Part shown: one piece after another, positions 1-10,368 of the stretch | Position numbering within the stretch: the stretch's first letter is position 1 | How the letters are laid out: the number at the start of each line of letters is the position of its first letter | Assembly: GCA_030549495.1 (NCBI GenBank) | Contig: JAUIRK010001052.1 | Coordinates: forward strand, 992,001 to 1,056,000 | Direction of reading: 5' to 3' | DNA from: Nectonema munidae | Taxonomy: Eukaryota > Nematomorpha > Nectonematoida > Nectonematidae | Length of the DNA: 64,000 nucleotides | Made by a program: the position numbers and the translations under genes | Notes under the pieces: generated by a model | What the model was told of the DNA's origin: nothing | Database searches by the model: none | Seen by the model: the letters and a program-made list of their open reading frames with translations, nothing else

Positions 1-1625
1 TGTCACAAAAATGCTTGGTCTTTCGATAATTTATTACAGTTTCAAAGAAAAAAAGTTGTTACAACGTATCTCAGTTTGGTTGAAATAAAAGAGTGCTCTG
101 CCGATGACATCGTGGATGCCATAAAATTCACATTGAACTCAAAAAATCTTGATTTGTCCAAGTTAGTTGCTATAGGAACTGACAATGCAAGTGTGATGAT
201 AGGTGTTAACAACGGAGTTTACACTAAATTGAAGAAAGAAAACCCTCACCTCATACTGATAAGGTGCACATGTCACTCAATTCAACTCGCTACATCATAT
301 GCAACGGCTGAAAGTTTGCCTAGGAATTTGACATATATGATTGCAGAAACAAGCAAGTGGTTTGCTTACTCTGCCATCAGGCAAAGAAAATATAGAGAGC
401 TATATCAATCCTTAAATGATAATGCTCAGCCATTGAAAATCCAGAAAATTTGTCAAACCAGATGGTTGAGTTTACAAACAAGTGTTGAGAGAATACTAGA
501 TCAATGGAATGAGCTCAAAACTCATTTTGATTTCACAAGAAAGTCTGAAAAATGCTACTCAGCCGAGATTCTTTATCAAATGTTTTCGGATGACACAAAT
601 TTGTTATACTTTCTTTTTTTGTCACCGATTTTACTTGAAGTTAGAAAGATAAATAAAATGTTCGAGTCGAAGAACATTGATAAAGTTCTTCTTCTTGATG
701 AATTAACTTTACTTATTCGATCAATTGCTAAAAGAATCATGTCTCCATCGTGTAAATTATGTCCGATTGAGCATAACATTTTAGATCATTTGAACCCTGT
801 TCCTTATTTGGGTTTCAAGTTTGAGACTAAAATGAATGAAATGAAGCTGAAAAACATAATAAATGGCGCCACTGAAATGGTAATCAGAGGAAGATCTCGG
901 GATTTTTTAATTGAATTGTACAAACAATTAAAACAAAGACTACCTGAGAATATGAGTATTTTGAAAAATATTTCTTTTTTTTCTGTGAAACAAGTTTTAC
1001 AGCCGGTCAAAACTCTCACGCCATTCTATAATATTATCAGTTCTTTTGGTGGCAGTAGTGAAGTTATGGCGAAAATTGAGTATCAACTAAATAAAATTAA
1101 TTTAGTAGATTGGATAAACAAATCTGATACCGACCTTTTTTGGAAAGAAGTTGGGGATTTTAAAGACGCCTCAGGATCTAATCCTTTTTTTGAATTACAT
1201 AAACTTGCCATTTCAGTATTGATTTTACCTCACTCAAATGCTGAAATAGAGCGTGTTTTTAGCGCGATGAATCATGTCAAATCAAAAAAAAGAAATGCGA
1301 TGACACTCAATTTGCTGAATGCAATTTTAACAGTGAAGTTTGGTCTGCAAAGAAAAAATAAGTGTTGTTTTAATTATTTCCTACCAACGAAGGTAACGAA
1401 AAACATTGGTACACTAGCTACATATAAAGCAACTAATATTCTTCCAGAACGTTTCAAAAGTAATGAAATGAGTGAAAAAGAAATGGAAGAAATTTTTGAA
1501 ATTTCGATTGTTTGATATTTTTTTTATAAATGAACGTCTTTTTTAATAAATATTTTTCTGGATTATTTTAGATTTTTTTCTTCCGCATTTTAGATTTTTT
1601 CTAAAGAAAAAAGTTGGCAGCACTG
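1..1625 (+). mobile_element. hAT DNA transposon, 3' part, running in from outside the window
   Basis: The frame is open from base 1 to the stop at 1513-1515, so the ATG-less start suggested near 76 (a TTG) is not real and the gene begins upstream of the window. The protein has hAT transposase features: a GTDNASVM catalytic-core motif, a CTCHSIQL motif, TRWLSL, and a C-terminal dimerisation segment with HSNAEIERVFSAM. It ends about as far from the dimerisation motif as usual. After the stop comes about 110 bp of AT-rich sequence ending in GGCAGCACTG (1616-1625), the reverse complement of a typical CAGTGCTGCC hAT end, so I place the right boundary at 1625. No internal stop is seen in the roughly 500 codons present, so the copy may be young. 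The 5' half, left inverted repeat and left target duplication lie outside. Confidence 0.85.
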
Positions 1626-2973
1626 TTTTAATCTTACACAAAGTCTTCTTTCATCTTCTGAAAATTGTACCATTTTATCAGGGCATGATGTGAGTGACGG
1701 TGGGCTTATTACATGTGTGTTAGAAATGGCGTTCTCTAGCAATCGAAGCGTTTCTTTATTTTCTCCCTATACTTTTGAAGACAATAATTTTTTTTCATTC
1801 ATTTTCAATGAAGAGCTAGGTGTTGTGATAGAAGTTTGCGAAAAGGATGTTGATCACGTTTTAAAATTGTATCAAGAAAAAGATATTTTCTCTCAGAAGA
1901 TAGGTGAGTCTTATTTTCAGCCTGAAGGTTCCGTTTTTACCATTTTAAGTGGCAATAAAGTCAAGTTATTAGAAGTTCCTCTCAAAGATCTTCATTACAT
2001 GTGGGAGATCACTTCTTTTAATTTAGAAAAATTTCAAGCTAGCTCGAATTGCGTTGAAGAAGAGTTTGAGAATATTTTCAAATATGAGTATCCTGTGTAC
2101 AAGGCAAAGTTTGCATATAATGATTTTCAATTGAGTAGTTGTAAGGTAGAAACTAGTCGTTTTTTCTTACCAAAGGTTGCTATAATTAGAGAAGAAGGTT
2201 CCAATGGTGACAGAGAAATGGCTAGCGCGTTTTTCTCTGCTGGATTTGAAGTCTGGGATGTGAATATGCATGATATTGAAACGGGTAATTGTACATTGAA
2301 ATCATTTGATGGCTTAGCTTTTGTTGGAGGTTTTAGTTTTGCAGACATTTTGGGAGCAGCTACTGGATGGTCTTGTTCTTTTATATTCAATGAAAAAGTG
2401 AAGCAAGAGTTTAATGACTTCAGAAATAGGGAGAATACCTTTGCTCTTGGTGTTTGCAATGGATTTCAGTTGATGTGCAAGCTAGATTGGTTTAACGCAT
2501 TTTTGCCACACACATCAGGATCAAAGTCTTTTAGCCTTTTACAAAATTTGTCCCAGCGATTTGAATCCCGATTTTCTACAGTTTCCATAGAAGACTCATC
2601 TTCAATTATGTTAAAGGGTATGCAAGGTTCGATACTCGGTGTTTGGACAGCTCATGGTGAAGGCAAATTTTCTTGTGAAAGTATAGAAAAGCTGAAATAT
2701 TCTGGAGTTAACATAGCAATAAGATATTGTTCTCCCTCAGGCTCTTCTTCCTCATATCTCTCTTATCCTCACAATCCGAATGGCTCGCTCGAGAATATTG
2801 CTGCCGTTTGTTCAAAAGATGGCCGTTTTTTAGGCATGATGCCACACCCAGAACGTTCTTTTTTGTCTTGGCATTGGCCTTGGGCTACTGAAGAAATTTC
2901 AAAGTGTGTATATTCTCCTTGGATTAAAATATTTCAAAATGCATATGATTGGTGCTTGTCTAATCACAAATAA
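1626..2973 (+). CDS. PFAS: Phosphoribosylformylglycinamidine synthase (FGAM synthase), C-terminal part
   Basis: Catalyses the fourth step of de novo purine synthesis: FGAR + glutamine + ATP to FGAM, in the cytosol. Codons can be followed from 1627 (FNLTQSLL, then the GHDVSDGG loop of the second AIR-synthase-like half) to the TAA at 2971-2973. The glutaminase domain follows at about 2160-2950: PKVAIIREEGSNGDREMA, VGGFSFADILG, nucleophile Cys in LGVCNGFQLM, and catalytic His and Glu in GMMPHPERSF. The C-terminus SPWIKIFQNAYDW is family-like. The frame is fully open, so this 3' part looks functional, but the N-terminal two thirds lie outside the window. A GTG-initiated start at 1690 would cut a conserved motif and is rejected. 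A hAT end sits immediately 5' at 1625. Whether the exon begins here by splicing at the AG at 1619-1620 or the insertion interrupts the exon cannot be decided from this window. Confidence 0.93.
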
Positions 2974-2974
2974 A
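2969..2974 (+). promoter_or_regulatory. Candidate polyadenylation signal overlapping the PFAS stop codon
   Basis: AATAAA overlaps the TAA stop of PFAS. It is the nearest hexamer; other AT-rich candidates lie downstream, so its use is uncertain. Confidence 0.3.
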
Positions 2975-4003
2975 TGTGTATGTATACATTTGATTTTGCC
3001 CATATATTATAAATGAGAGCCCTCGTAACCTATATAATTTGGGGCACGAGCCGACATGATTGAATGATAACAAGAACTCATCTATCTTGGTAGTGATTTA
3101 GTTTAGTGCTATTTAGTAAGTAAACTAATTAATTATTAATTTTGCTGAATAGTTACTCAGTTGATTAGCTGACCAATCAAATGAAGAATGAAATTTCAAA
3201 TATACAAACTTGAAAATAAATTATCTCCAGTTTATTGATTTTTTTGACAAATATTAAAAATATGTATTTTAAGCACAGCCATTGGTGTTTAGTTGACTAA
3301 AAACGTTCCACCTACCAATAAATTAGCTTTGACAAAGGACTTAACACGGAAAATTTTTATTTACATTTTAATGTATTTAAATTGTGCCTGCTTTTATTTC
3401 TGGCTAAGATATTGTCATGTATATTTTTTAAAATCATTTGTATATCAATGCTTTGTATGTGGTTGGTTAATTTGGTGATATAATCTAAAAACTCATATTC
3501 TTTTTACCTTCTATTTTTTAGGAATAGTGAGCTTGCTTGAACTCACTCAGAGAAAAAATTAGTATCACTTAGTAATGTTTTTTGATTAATAAACAATCAC
3601 TTTATTAGTTACGGCTACTAATTATGCTATTTTTACAGACCAGAAAGAGCATTCTTTATTTACTTCATTGTTAGAGGATGTAAATCAATAGCAAAGATAT
3701 TATTCATTCATGTATGAAGATAGAGTTTTTCTGTTGCCGTAAGAAAATAGCAACTTTTTTAGTTCGAAACCAAATGTAACCATGAAAAAAAAACATTTTT
3801 ATCCCCAACTGTCTGAAGATACAATTAATTTACATATTTCTCGAGAAAATATAAAAATGGCTCATTATTATTATCTTTATCTTTATTGTAATGCAATGAG
3901 CCTGGATTTAAAGAAGATGTCCTACCTGCGGCGACATAAAAAGCCGGATAACTTTTTAAGTATTTAAGGTACGTTTAAATTGAGGATAATTTGAAGGGTT
4001 CGG
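2975..4003. other. Intergenic DNA downstream of PFAS, no gene seen
   Basis: AT-rich sequence with only short spurious open frames. A stretch at 3023-3050 (CCCTCGTAACCTATATAATT) closely resembles 4436-4456 inside the next hAT element, suggesting a fragment of a shared repeat. Confidence 0.5.
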
Positions 4004-4289
4004 TTTAAATGCAGGGTTGCGGAGTCGGATGGTATAAGGTCCGACTTCGACTCCTAGAATTTGCTCCTAGGATGCCAAGTCAGACTCCTTTGATTCCTCC
4101 GACTCCTTAACTCCTTGATCCCTATGTAGAAATGTATTATTACGTTAATAACAAGGTTAAAGCTCAAATCTATACAAATTTCTTATTTGTAAACATTAAA
4201 AAATAGGCTTTATTCATAATTAATGAACTTATAGATAACTCAATTGAAATTTGCAAATAAAAATTTAATAATTTACTCTCAAAAACAAG

Positions 4290-5778
4290 ATGGCTTCAGT
4301 GAGTTTCTCTTTCATTGAAGCCCTTTCGTCTATCCTAATTAACCCTAGCGCTGAAAACAGACGTTCAACGCTCACTTGTGTTGGAGGAAGTGCTGCTGCC
4401 AACAGAGCCGACTCTTTCACTATCTCAGACAGAGCCCTCGCTACCTATATATTTTTGGGCCAAGTGCCCCCCGCCCCAGTTTTATTTTTTGCCCCCCCCC
4501 CTGAAAATTTTCAACTTGCCCCAAGAGAAAAAATTATAAAATCATATAGCTGTGCAAGTAACTTTGAGAACATTTATTCCATATATTGGAAACAAAACTG
4601 CTTGAAAATGATTAAATGCCTTTATAACAATTTGTTTTTCTAATTTATATAGTACCTTTAGCGCCTTTTTCTGATAAAATAATAAATTTTTTCCATAATG
4701 TAAATTTTTATTGCCTCTTCACAGCCCCCCACCCTCCTAATAATTTTTTTTATCATGAACATTCAACTTTGACTTTCTATCTATTTGTTCTACTTGCTGT
4801 AAAGCAGCATGGAAGTCTAGCTTGAAACTCGCTAAGTCTTTTTTCACTGAAGATGGAGTTTTAGTTGTTTCCTCTAGTTTACGTCGTTTTGACCTTGCTT
4901 TATGATCTTGTTGATCCGGTAACTTTTCAAAATCCTGACAACAAGGTCACAAAGTGCTGATTTTGCTTCATCTTTCTGTGTTTCAGATAACAATACTCTA
5001 TTCATTGGATCTACATATACGCCAGTCAGTAGAATTTTATTATTAATCAGTTGTACTTCTCTTTGACGCATTGACTCACACATTGTTTCTGCAAGCAAAG
5101 AACCACGCCTGGATAAAGAATGCTCTAACATTTTCCACTCTTTCAAGAACATTCCAGGAGTGAGATCCCCTTCTTGAATTTTTTTTTGTCAGTTGAAAAG
5201 GAAGCTTAAGGAGGTCCTCCAGTTCTTCAAGTTGCATCCATTGCGCTTTTGAGAGACTGACATCTGGGTTTGCCATATCGATAAGAACAGGCTTCAATTC
5301 AAAAAGCCGTTTTCCCATGTTATAAGTGCTACTCCAGCGACTAACCTGGTCTATTATAGCTCCTTTTTTTAGCTCTTCTTTTAAGAATGGCATCAAGCTT
5401 TGGTGTTCTTGCTGCAGTAGCAGCTTTTCTGGCTTTGGCTATAAGATTACTGGAATGATGTTCTTTAAGACCATCGTTTACTGCAAGTTGGTGTGAATGA
5501 ACACAATAACGCTGGTATTCAATTTCTGAAATGCGGGCTACTACGTCAGCAAACTCGTCTATGCAACTTGGTACTTTCTCAAACTCTTCAAAGAAATTTA
5601 AATCCTCTTGCTTCTCTGTTAAGTCATCCCAGTCAATTGTGTGCCTACTGGGACTAAGCCCAGGTTGTTCTTCCTGAATTTTAACATAAAATGAAGCCCA
5701 AAATCCTTCAGGCAGAAAAATTTGGTTAAATTCAAATATTAAAAAGACATCGAAAATCAATATATAAAAACTATACAA
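4290..5778 (-). pseudogene. Decayed hAT transposase of the 4012-6196 element
   Basis: Four consecutive - strand pieces read as one hAT protein from about 5778 down to 4290. The N-terminal part is acidic (TIDWDDLTEKQEDLNFFEEF), the middle contains the SRWSSTYNM motif (family signature TRWNSTY), and the C-terminus has VSVERLFSAL. No BED zinc finger is recognisable at the start. At least two frameshifts and one internal insertion interrupt it. Confidence 0.75.
4441..4740. repeat. C-rich insertion inside the hAT transposase
   Basis: The reverse-strand hAT reading frame stops making sense at about 4441 and resumes at about 4745. The interval contains runs of C at about 4489-4501 and 4727-4732 and AT-rich filler. 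It resembles the ends of other GGGGCGC-type hAT MITEs here, but I cannot define a target duplication. Confidence 0.45.
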
Positions 5779-6204
5779 TTAAATATAAGTATCTTGGCAA
5801 AGAATAGAGAGCCATTTTAAATCCCTCCATAGTATTGCCAAGCTCCTAATATATATAGTTTCACTCTCCTTACAGGAAACAACTATAAATACATGACCAC
5901 AGACACTTTTACACAGACTGACAACGATAGCTTGTCAGTATTGTGTATTTTTCTTCTTTTTTTTTATTAGTGATGGATTGTTTTTTGTTTCCATTTGGAG
6001 AGACCACTCAGTGTGCATATACACTGCACACACTCACTATTGCCTCCAAAAACAAAAACAAAAACTGCTAAATTGTGCAACAGGGAAATCATGTTAAAAA
6101 ATAATTTTATTGCACGGAGTCAGATAAAAAAATTCCGACTCCTAGTACTATTAGAAATCCGACTCCAAGCTGAAACCTCCGACTTCCGCAACCCTGCTTA
6201 AATG

Positions 6205-6885
6205 TACAAATTTTTTACAAATACAATATAGCGTGATGCCAATTCGCCATTTTTCCGCTTTTAATTTTGTAAAAATTGGCATTCAAGACGAATCCTCACT
6301 CTAATTTGTATACACATTTGTTCTAGGAGTACTCCATCTACGTATAATCATTACACTAAAGTCATTTATTAATAAGTTTCATATCGATATTGTAATACTT
6401 AAATATAATCTTATTATCTTTATATTGTTCTTTAAGGTTTACGTTTTTTGATATCAATGTCTCCAAGTATTGCCTATCTAAAAGACTTCCTTGCATGTAT
6501 CTCCTCTTAAGGCCTAATTGAGTGTGTACTTGTACCCACATTTTAGTCCTTAAAATTCTCTCTATATCAAGGTTTCTATGTTTTGCATATCACTCATTTA
6601 AAAGAATATGTCAGATAAAATATAAACTTTGTCTCCCCGTTAGATTTCCACAAAATTAATATAAATTAAACTTTGCAAGGACTTCATGAAAAAGAACCAA
6701 TCCTAGAAGTAGATTTTCTTTCAAAAAATAGATTTGTGGTGCACATTCTTCAAAAGAACAGTTTTATAGTGGAAATTCTGTACATCATTAAATCTACATT
6801 TTATAGTTCTTAAAAATAGTTCTAAGCTATTATTATTATTATTGATAATTTTTTTAATCGCTGAGTGATTAATTTAAATTTACGT
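6205..6885. other. Intergenic AT-rich DNA, nothing recognised
   Basis: No sustained reading frame, repeat end or RNA gene is visible between the hAT at 4012-6196 and the piggyBac TTAA at 6886. Confidence 0.5.
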
Positions 6886-7274
6886 TTAACCCTCATCAGC
6901 CCACTTGAACACGATCGTGTTCACACTGAAATAACAGGGTGTTTTCTTCGAAATCGTTTAATCTTATAAATGTTTCGGGCCCTAAAGATCAAAATTTGAA
7001 ATGTTTAAAAATCAGTGAAAAGAAAAAAAAGAATGAATAATAACAACAAGGATATAAAAAATAAATGTTTTAAAAAAAAGGCTGATTTTTAACGCCATCT
7101 ATCACTGTTTTTAAATGTATTTAAACCAAATTTATTATTGTAAAATGTTTTTTTAATTTTTACACTAACGCTTATCTCGTCAGCGCTTCATATTAGCTAA
7201 TTTTCCAGAGATATTTGCAGAATATGATTATAAACTATTTGTTTTCAGATGACTATTTTGGAAGGGTTCCAGGT

Positions 7275-7364
7275 AAATTCCAACAAGAAAAATTCCAACG
7301 CGGTAATTTTCACCACGGTATATTCCACCATGGTAAGTTCCATCACGGGGAATATTGGAACTTA
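7275..7364 (+). repeat. 15-bp minisatellite encoding a pentapeptide repeat (xFHHG)
   Basis: Six units of 15 bp lie in one open frame that runs from 7215 to 7421. Their translation is KFQQE, KFQRG, NFHHG, IFHHG, KFHHG and a degenerate EYWNL. Several unit-to-unit differences are synonymous (CAC/CAT, GGT/GGG, TTC/TTT), which is unusual for a purely non-coding minisatellite. A GT-dinucleotide run follows at about 7384-7399. No start codon context or domain makes this a gene. Confidence 0.7.
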
Positions 7365-8081
7365 ACGTTATTTAATTATTTGTGGTGTGTGTGTGTGTGT
7401 ACAATCTATCATTCAAGCTAAACAACTAAGTCACGGTAATATTTCCAAGTTGGAATATACCATTTTTATAATGGTGCAATTTAGCAGTCACTTTTAGAAG
7501 TACTGTCTGAAATTGATTTTTCAGTTTTCATCGCGTTCACTCCCAAATCTTCGTAAGTTTCTTGCTTAAGCAGTTACTTTTTATATAATATTTGGGAATT
7601 TTCTTTTTTTCGGAGTTTTTCACAGGATAGAGATTGAGAAGTAATTTTAATTCAGACATTATTATTTAGATTAGTTATATGGTGGATAAATGTATAACGA
7701 ATAACAACAGAAACAAAATTTATAAAAAAATTAATTTGCAAAAGCAATCAAAAAAGTTTAAAAATACTATAAACTTTGAAAATAGGTTTTAAAAACAAAG
7801 CAAAAGTATTGCAATAATTGCTAAATATGTGAAGATTGAGAAAACTTGTGAACGCAATCCTGTGAGTTCAAAATTGATGTCAATCAAAACAATAAATGTG
7901 AGCACTAGTAGAGATATAAAAGGAGTTAAAGAAGTCCAAATTATCATAAAAAAAGGTTGAAAGTTAAAACCAATGAAAATGAACGATTAGAAAAATTATG
8001 ATTCGTTCATTTGGCTTACATATACGCTGGCGTGTATAACGAATCAAGATATAACTTTATTTCATATTATTGTATCTCGAT

Positions 8082-8450
8082 ATTGAACGATTTGAGAGTG
8101 TATATAGAAAGTGCAGTGACGTAATTGATTTGAATGCATGTTAACGTTTTTTGGAGTCTTTACCCTCATCATACTACACAATAATTTCCGTTGTACTTTC
8201 ATCTGTATTTTGAGCGGAAGTTTTTATATGTGAATATCATCTCCTTATTCACATGTACATTGAATAACATATTGAACGATTTGAGAGTGTATATAGAAAA
8301 CGCAGTGACGTAATTTGTACTTTCATTTGAATGCATGTGAAAATTTTTTACAGAAGTCTTTACCCGCATCACACTACACAATAATTTGTGCTTTCATTTG
8401 TATTTTGAGCGGAAGTGTTTTCATATGTGAATATCACCTCTTTATACAAT
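8082..8450 (+). repeat. Tandem duplication, two units of about 189 bp
   Basis: Unit 1 (8082-8270) and unit 2 (8271-about 8450) both start ATTGAACGATTTGAGAGTGT and share the CAGTGACGTAATT, CTACACAATAATTT and TATTTTGAGCGGAAGT blocks in order. Small indels separate them, so the duplication is not recent. It lies directly upstream of the piggyBac transposase start. Confidence 0.85.
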
Positions 8451-8539
8451 GAGAAGTTAGATATATCTCCAAACGCCGTTATAAATACTTTTCATTCGAC
8501 TGCTGCTTATTCGTGGAAATTTTGTACTGTACGAATCTG

Positions 8540-9646
8540 ATGTCTTCATCCTCTTCAGAGATAGCCTGTACTAGTGAAGATGATTTTTTACCTTTTGAAA
8601 TAAAAAGCTTATCTGAAGATGAGAGAACTGAAAATGTAGTACTTACAATTAGAAAACTCAACAGCACATACACTTCTACACCCAGCTTTTATTTATGTCC
8701 AAATGATGTCTGTTGGTCCACACATCCTATTTTACGACGCTTGCTTTGAAGAAACATATGTAGTTTTGCTCCTGGTACTTCTGTTTCTTCTGAAACCGAA
8801 TATAAAGCTTTCAGCTTATTTTTCTCAAAAAACATTGTTCACAATATTTTAGCTTATACTAATCAAGGCAAAAATTTACAACATTGACGAGTTCACTACT
8901 TCAGAGTCTTGTGCTGGCTGTGCTATTATGATTAGGGCTGTGCTGACAAAGCGAATTTTGCAAGCATTGAATCATTATATAGAACTCACAAATCTAAACC
9001 ATTTTACGGATGTGCAATGTTTAAAAATAGACTGAAAGAGTTTCTTCAAATGTTATCTTTAGACGACAAATCATTCAGAAGACAAAGATTGGATAAGCTT
9101 GCCGCTATCAGGGATATTTATAATATTTTTGACTCCAATTTGACTCAATACTATACACCTGGGCCAAACCTAACAACGGATGAACAACTTTATTCCTACC
9201 ACGACTATGTTCCTGGAAGAAGTTATATGCCTCAAAAACCAGCCAGGTATGGTGTTAAAATATTTTGGTTGTGTGATGCTGAAAATGGGTTTGCCTTGAA
9301 ATCATACATTTATTCAGGCAAAGAAGAAAATGAAAAATCGCAAGGCATTGCAAAAAAAGTTAGTTTGTTTTTATGCCAGCCTTAATTTGCTCATTCAATG
9401 GCTGAAAAAAGAATTTTAGAAAGGTACAACACATTTTCTATTTATGTCCACAAAAGAGAAATATTCTTAGCTTATGGTATGCTTCCCAATGAAACTCTTT
9501 CTCAGAACAGTGTGAGAACTGTACAAAGAGCAAGCTCACAAACAAGTTGTCACATCAAAAATTGTAGAAAAACCACGAGATGGGGATGTGCTAAATGCGG
9601 TAAAAAGATATGTTTTTTTTTTATTTATTATTTAATAAAAAAATAA
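8540..9646 (+). pseudogene. piggyBac transposase, frameshifted and internally deleted
   Basis: The likely start is ATG 8540 (MSSSSSEIACTSEDD), an acidic N-terminus as usual in this family. The first piece ends at 8749. A second stretch, readable in shifted frames (YRTHKSKPFYG, MFKNRLKEF), leads into 9017-9385 with NLTQYYTPGPNLTTDEQL, YMPQKPARYGVKIFWLCD and IYSGKE, diagnostic of the DDE_Tnp_1_7 fold. After 9385 the remainder of the catalytic core is missing. The Cys-rich C-terminal finger (CHIKNCRKTTRWGCAKCGKKIC-like, about 9550-9615) follows in another frame. At least three frame breaks plus a deletion make it inactive. Confidence 0.85.
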
Positions 9647-10072
9647 AAATTGTTTATGGTGTTTTTGTGATGTTGTGATCACAAAGTCTCTTTATGTTTG
9701 AATTGCTCATAAACTTTCTAAATCTGTTGGATCAATAAATTTTTCACTTTGTTATTCACTATTCTTTGTTTTTTAATTTACCTGAATTTTACTATTTTAG
9801 GTAAATTTACCATGTTCAATTTTAGCAAATATCTCTTTTAAATTTTTAGAAAATTAGGAATCTTTTTTCATAAAACCAAGAAAATTAAATTGTTTTATCA
9901 GCAAACTTGAAAAAAACTTTAATTCTATTTGTGAACGTTCCGTTGGAAAACTGAACACAATCGTGTTCAGGTGGCCAGAAAGAACTTCTGATTTAGCTAG
10001 TCTTATAAGGGTTAATCTGTAATATAGGTATTTAACATTATTTCTAGATCTAAATCAGGGGCGCACATCCAG

Positions 10073-10088
10073 GGGGGGGGGGGGGGGG
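10073..10088. repeat. Poly-G run
   Basis: A long G homopolymer follows a CAGGGGCGCACATCC sequence (about 10057-10071) resembling the end of a GGGGCGC-type hAT MITE also seen at 21388 and 60234. It may be a truncated MITE end. Confidence 0.5.
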
Positions 10089-10368
10089 TGAAACGACGGA
10101 GAGGAGGATTGCAACCAGATGAATCAGTATTACGAATCTCAGTTTCTGATTAAAATGAGGAAACTTCGGAATCTACAACGTCAGGTTCGTTGAGAGTATC
10201 TGAAATATTCCTTGGAGTCTCTTTAGTTTTGAAATAAGAAGCTTCTCCGTTTTTAAGAAGCATTTCAGGACTTCACTGAATAGCTCGATCACTAACGGTG
10301 ATCGGAAAAGGGGCCAAGTTTCGCAGAGCTACCGAATCCTCTTGACCATCAGGGCGTCGTATCGTAGC

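Larger units (their letters stand above)
4012..6196 (-). mobile_element. hAT element with terminal inverted repeats and target duplication
   Basis: The left end CAGGGTTGCGGAGTCGG at 4012 is matched by the inverted end at 6179-6196. Flanking 8-mers are TTTAAATG (4004-4011) and CTTAAATG (6197-6204), a 7/8 target duplication. The ends carry several GACTCC-type subterminal repeats. The - strand holds hAT transposase pieces: 5778-5341, 5396-5076, 5152-4745 and the dimerisation segment at 4440-4290 (LPPTQVSVERLFSALGLIR). Coding continuity is lost by frameshifts between these pieces and by about 300 bp of C-rich unrelated DNA at about 4441-4740. The copy is therefore dead as an autonomous element. 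Confidence 0.85.
6890..10011 (+). mobile_element. piggyBac-type DNA transposon, decayed, flanked by TTAA
   Basis: TTAA occurs at 6886-6889 and 10012-10015. The left end begins CCCTCATCAGCCC and the right end finishes CTTATAAGGG, fitting piggyBac termini. Both ends carry a near-identical 18-base palindrome: TGAACACGATCGTGTTCA (6906-6923) and TGAACACAATCGTGTTCA (9952-9969). The interior encodes fragments of a piggyBac transposase between 8540 and 9646. Two unrelated-looking repeats lie in the 5' non-coding part: a 15-bp minisatellite at 7275-7364 and a 189-bp tandem duplication at 8082-8450. Frameshifts and a missing stretch of the catalytic domain make it non-autonomous. Confidence 0.85.

Noticed and set aside
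1690-1692. PFAS start at GTG 1690
   Set aside because: The frame is open and conserved upstream (FNLTQSLL, GHDV), so the exon extends further 5'.
2127-2459. 110-codon - strand open frame
   Set aside because: Lies antisense to the PFAS glutaminase domain; shadow of a real coding exon.
3293-3967. Two 61-codon + strand open frames
   Set aside because: Short, AT-driven, no motif or conserved context.
7275-7364. CRISPR-like array
   Set aside because: Units are contiguous 15-mers without spacers in a eukaryotic transposon; a minisatellite.
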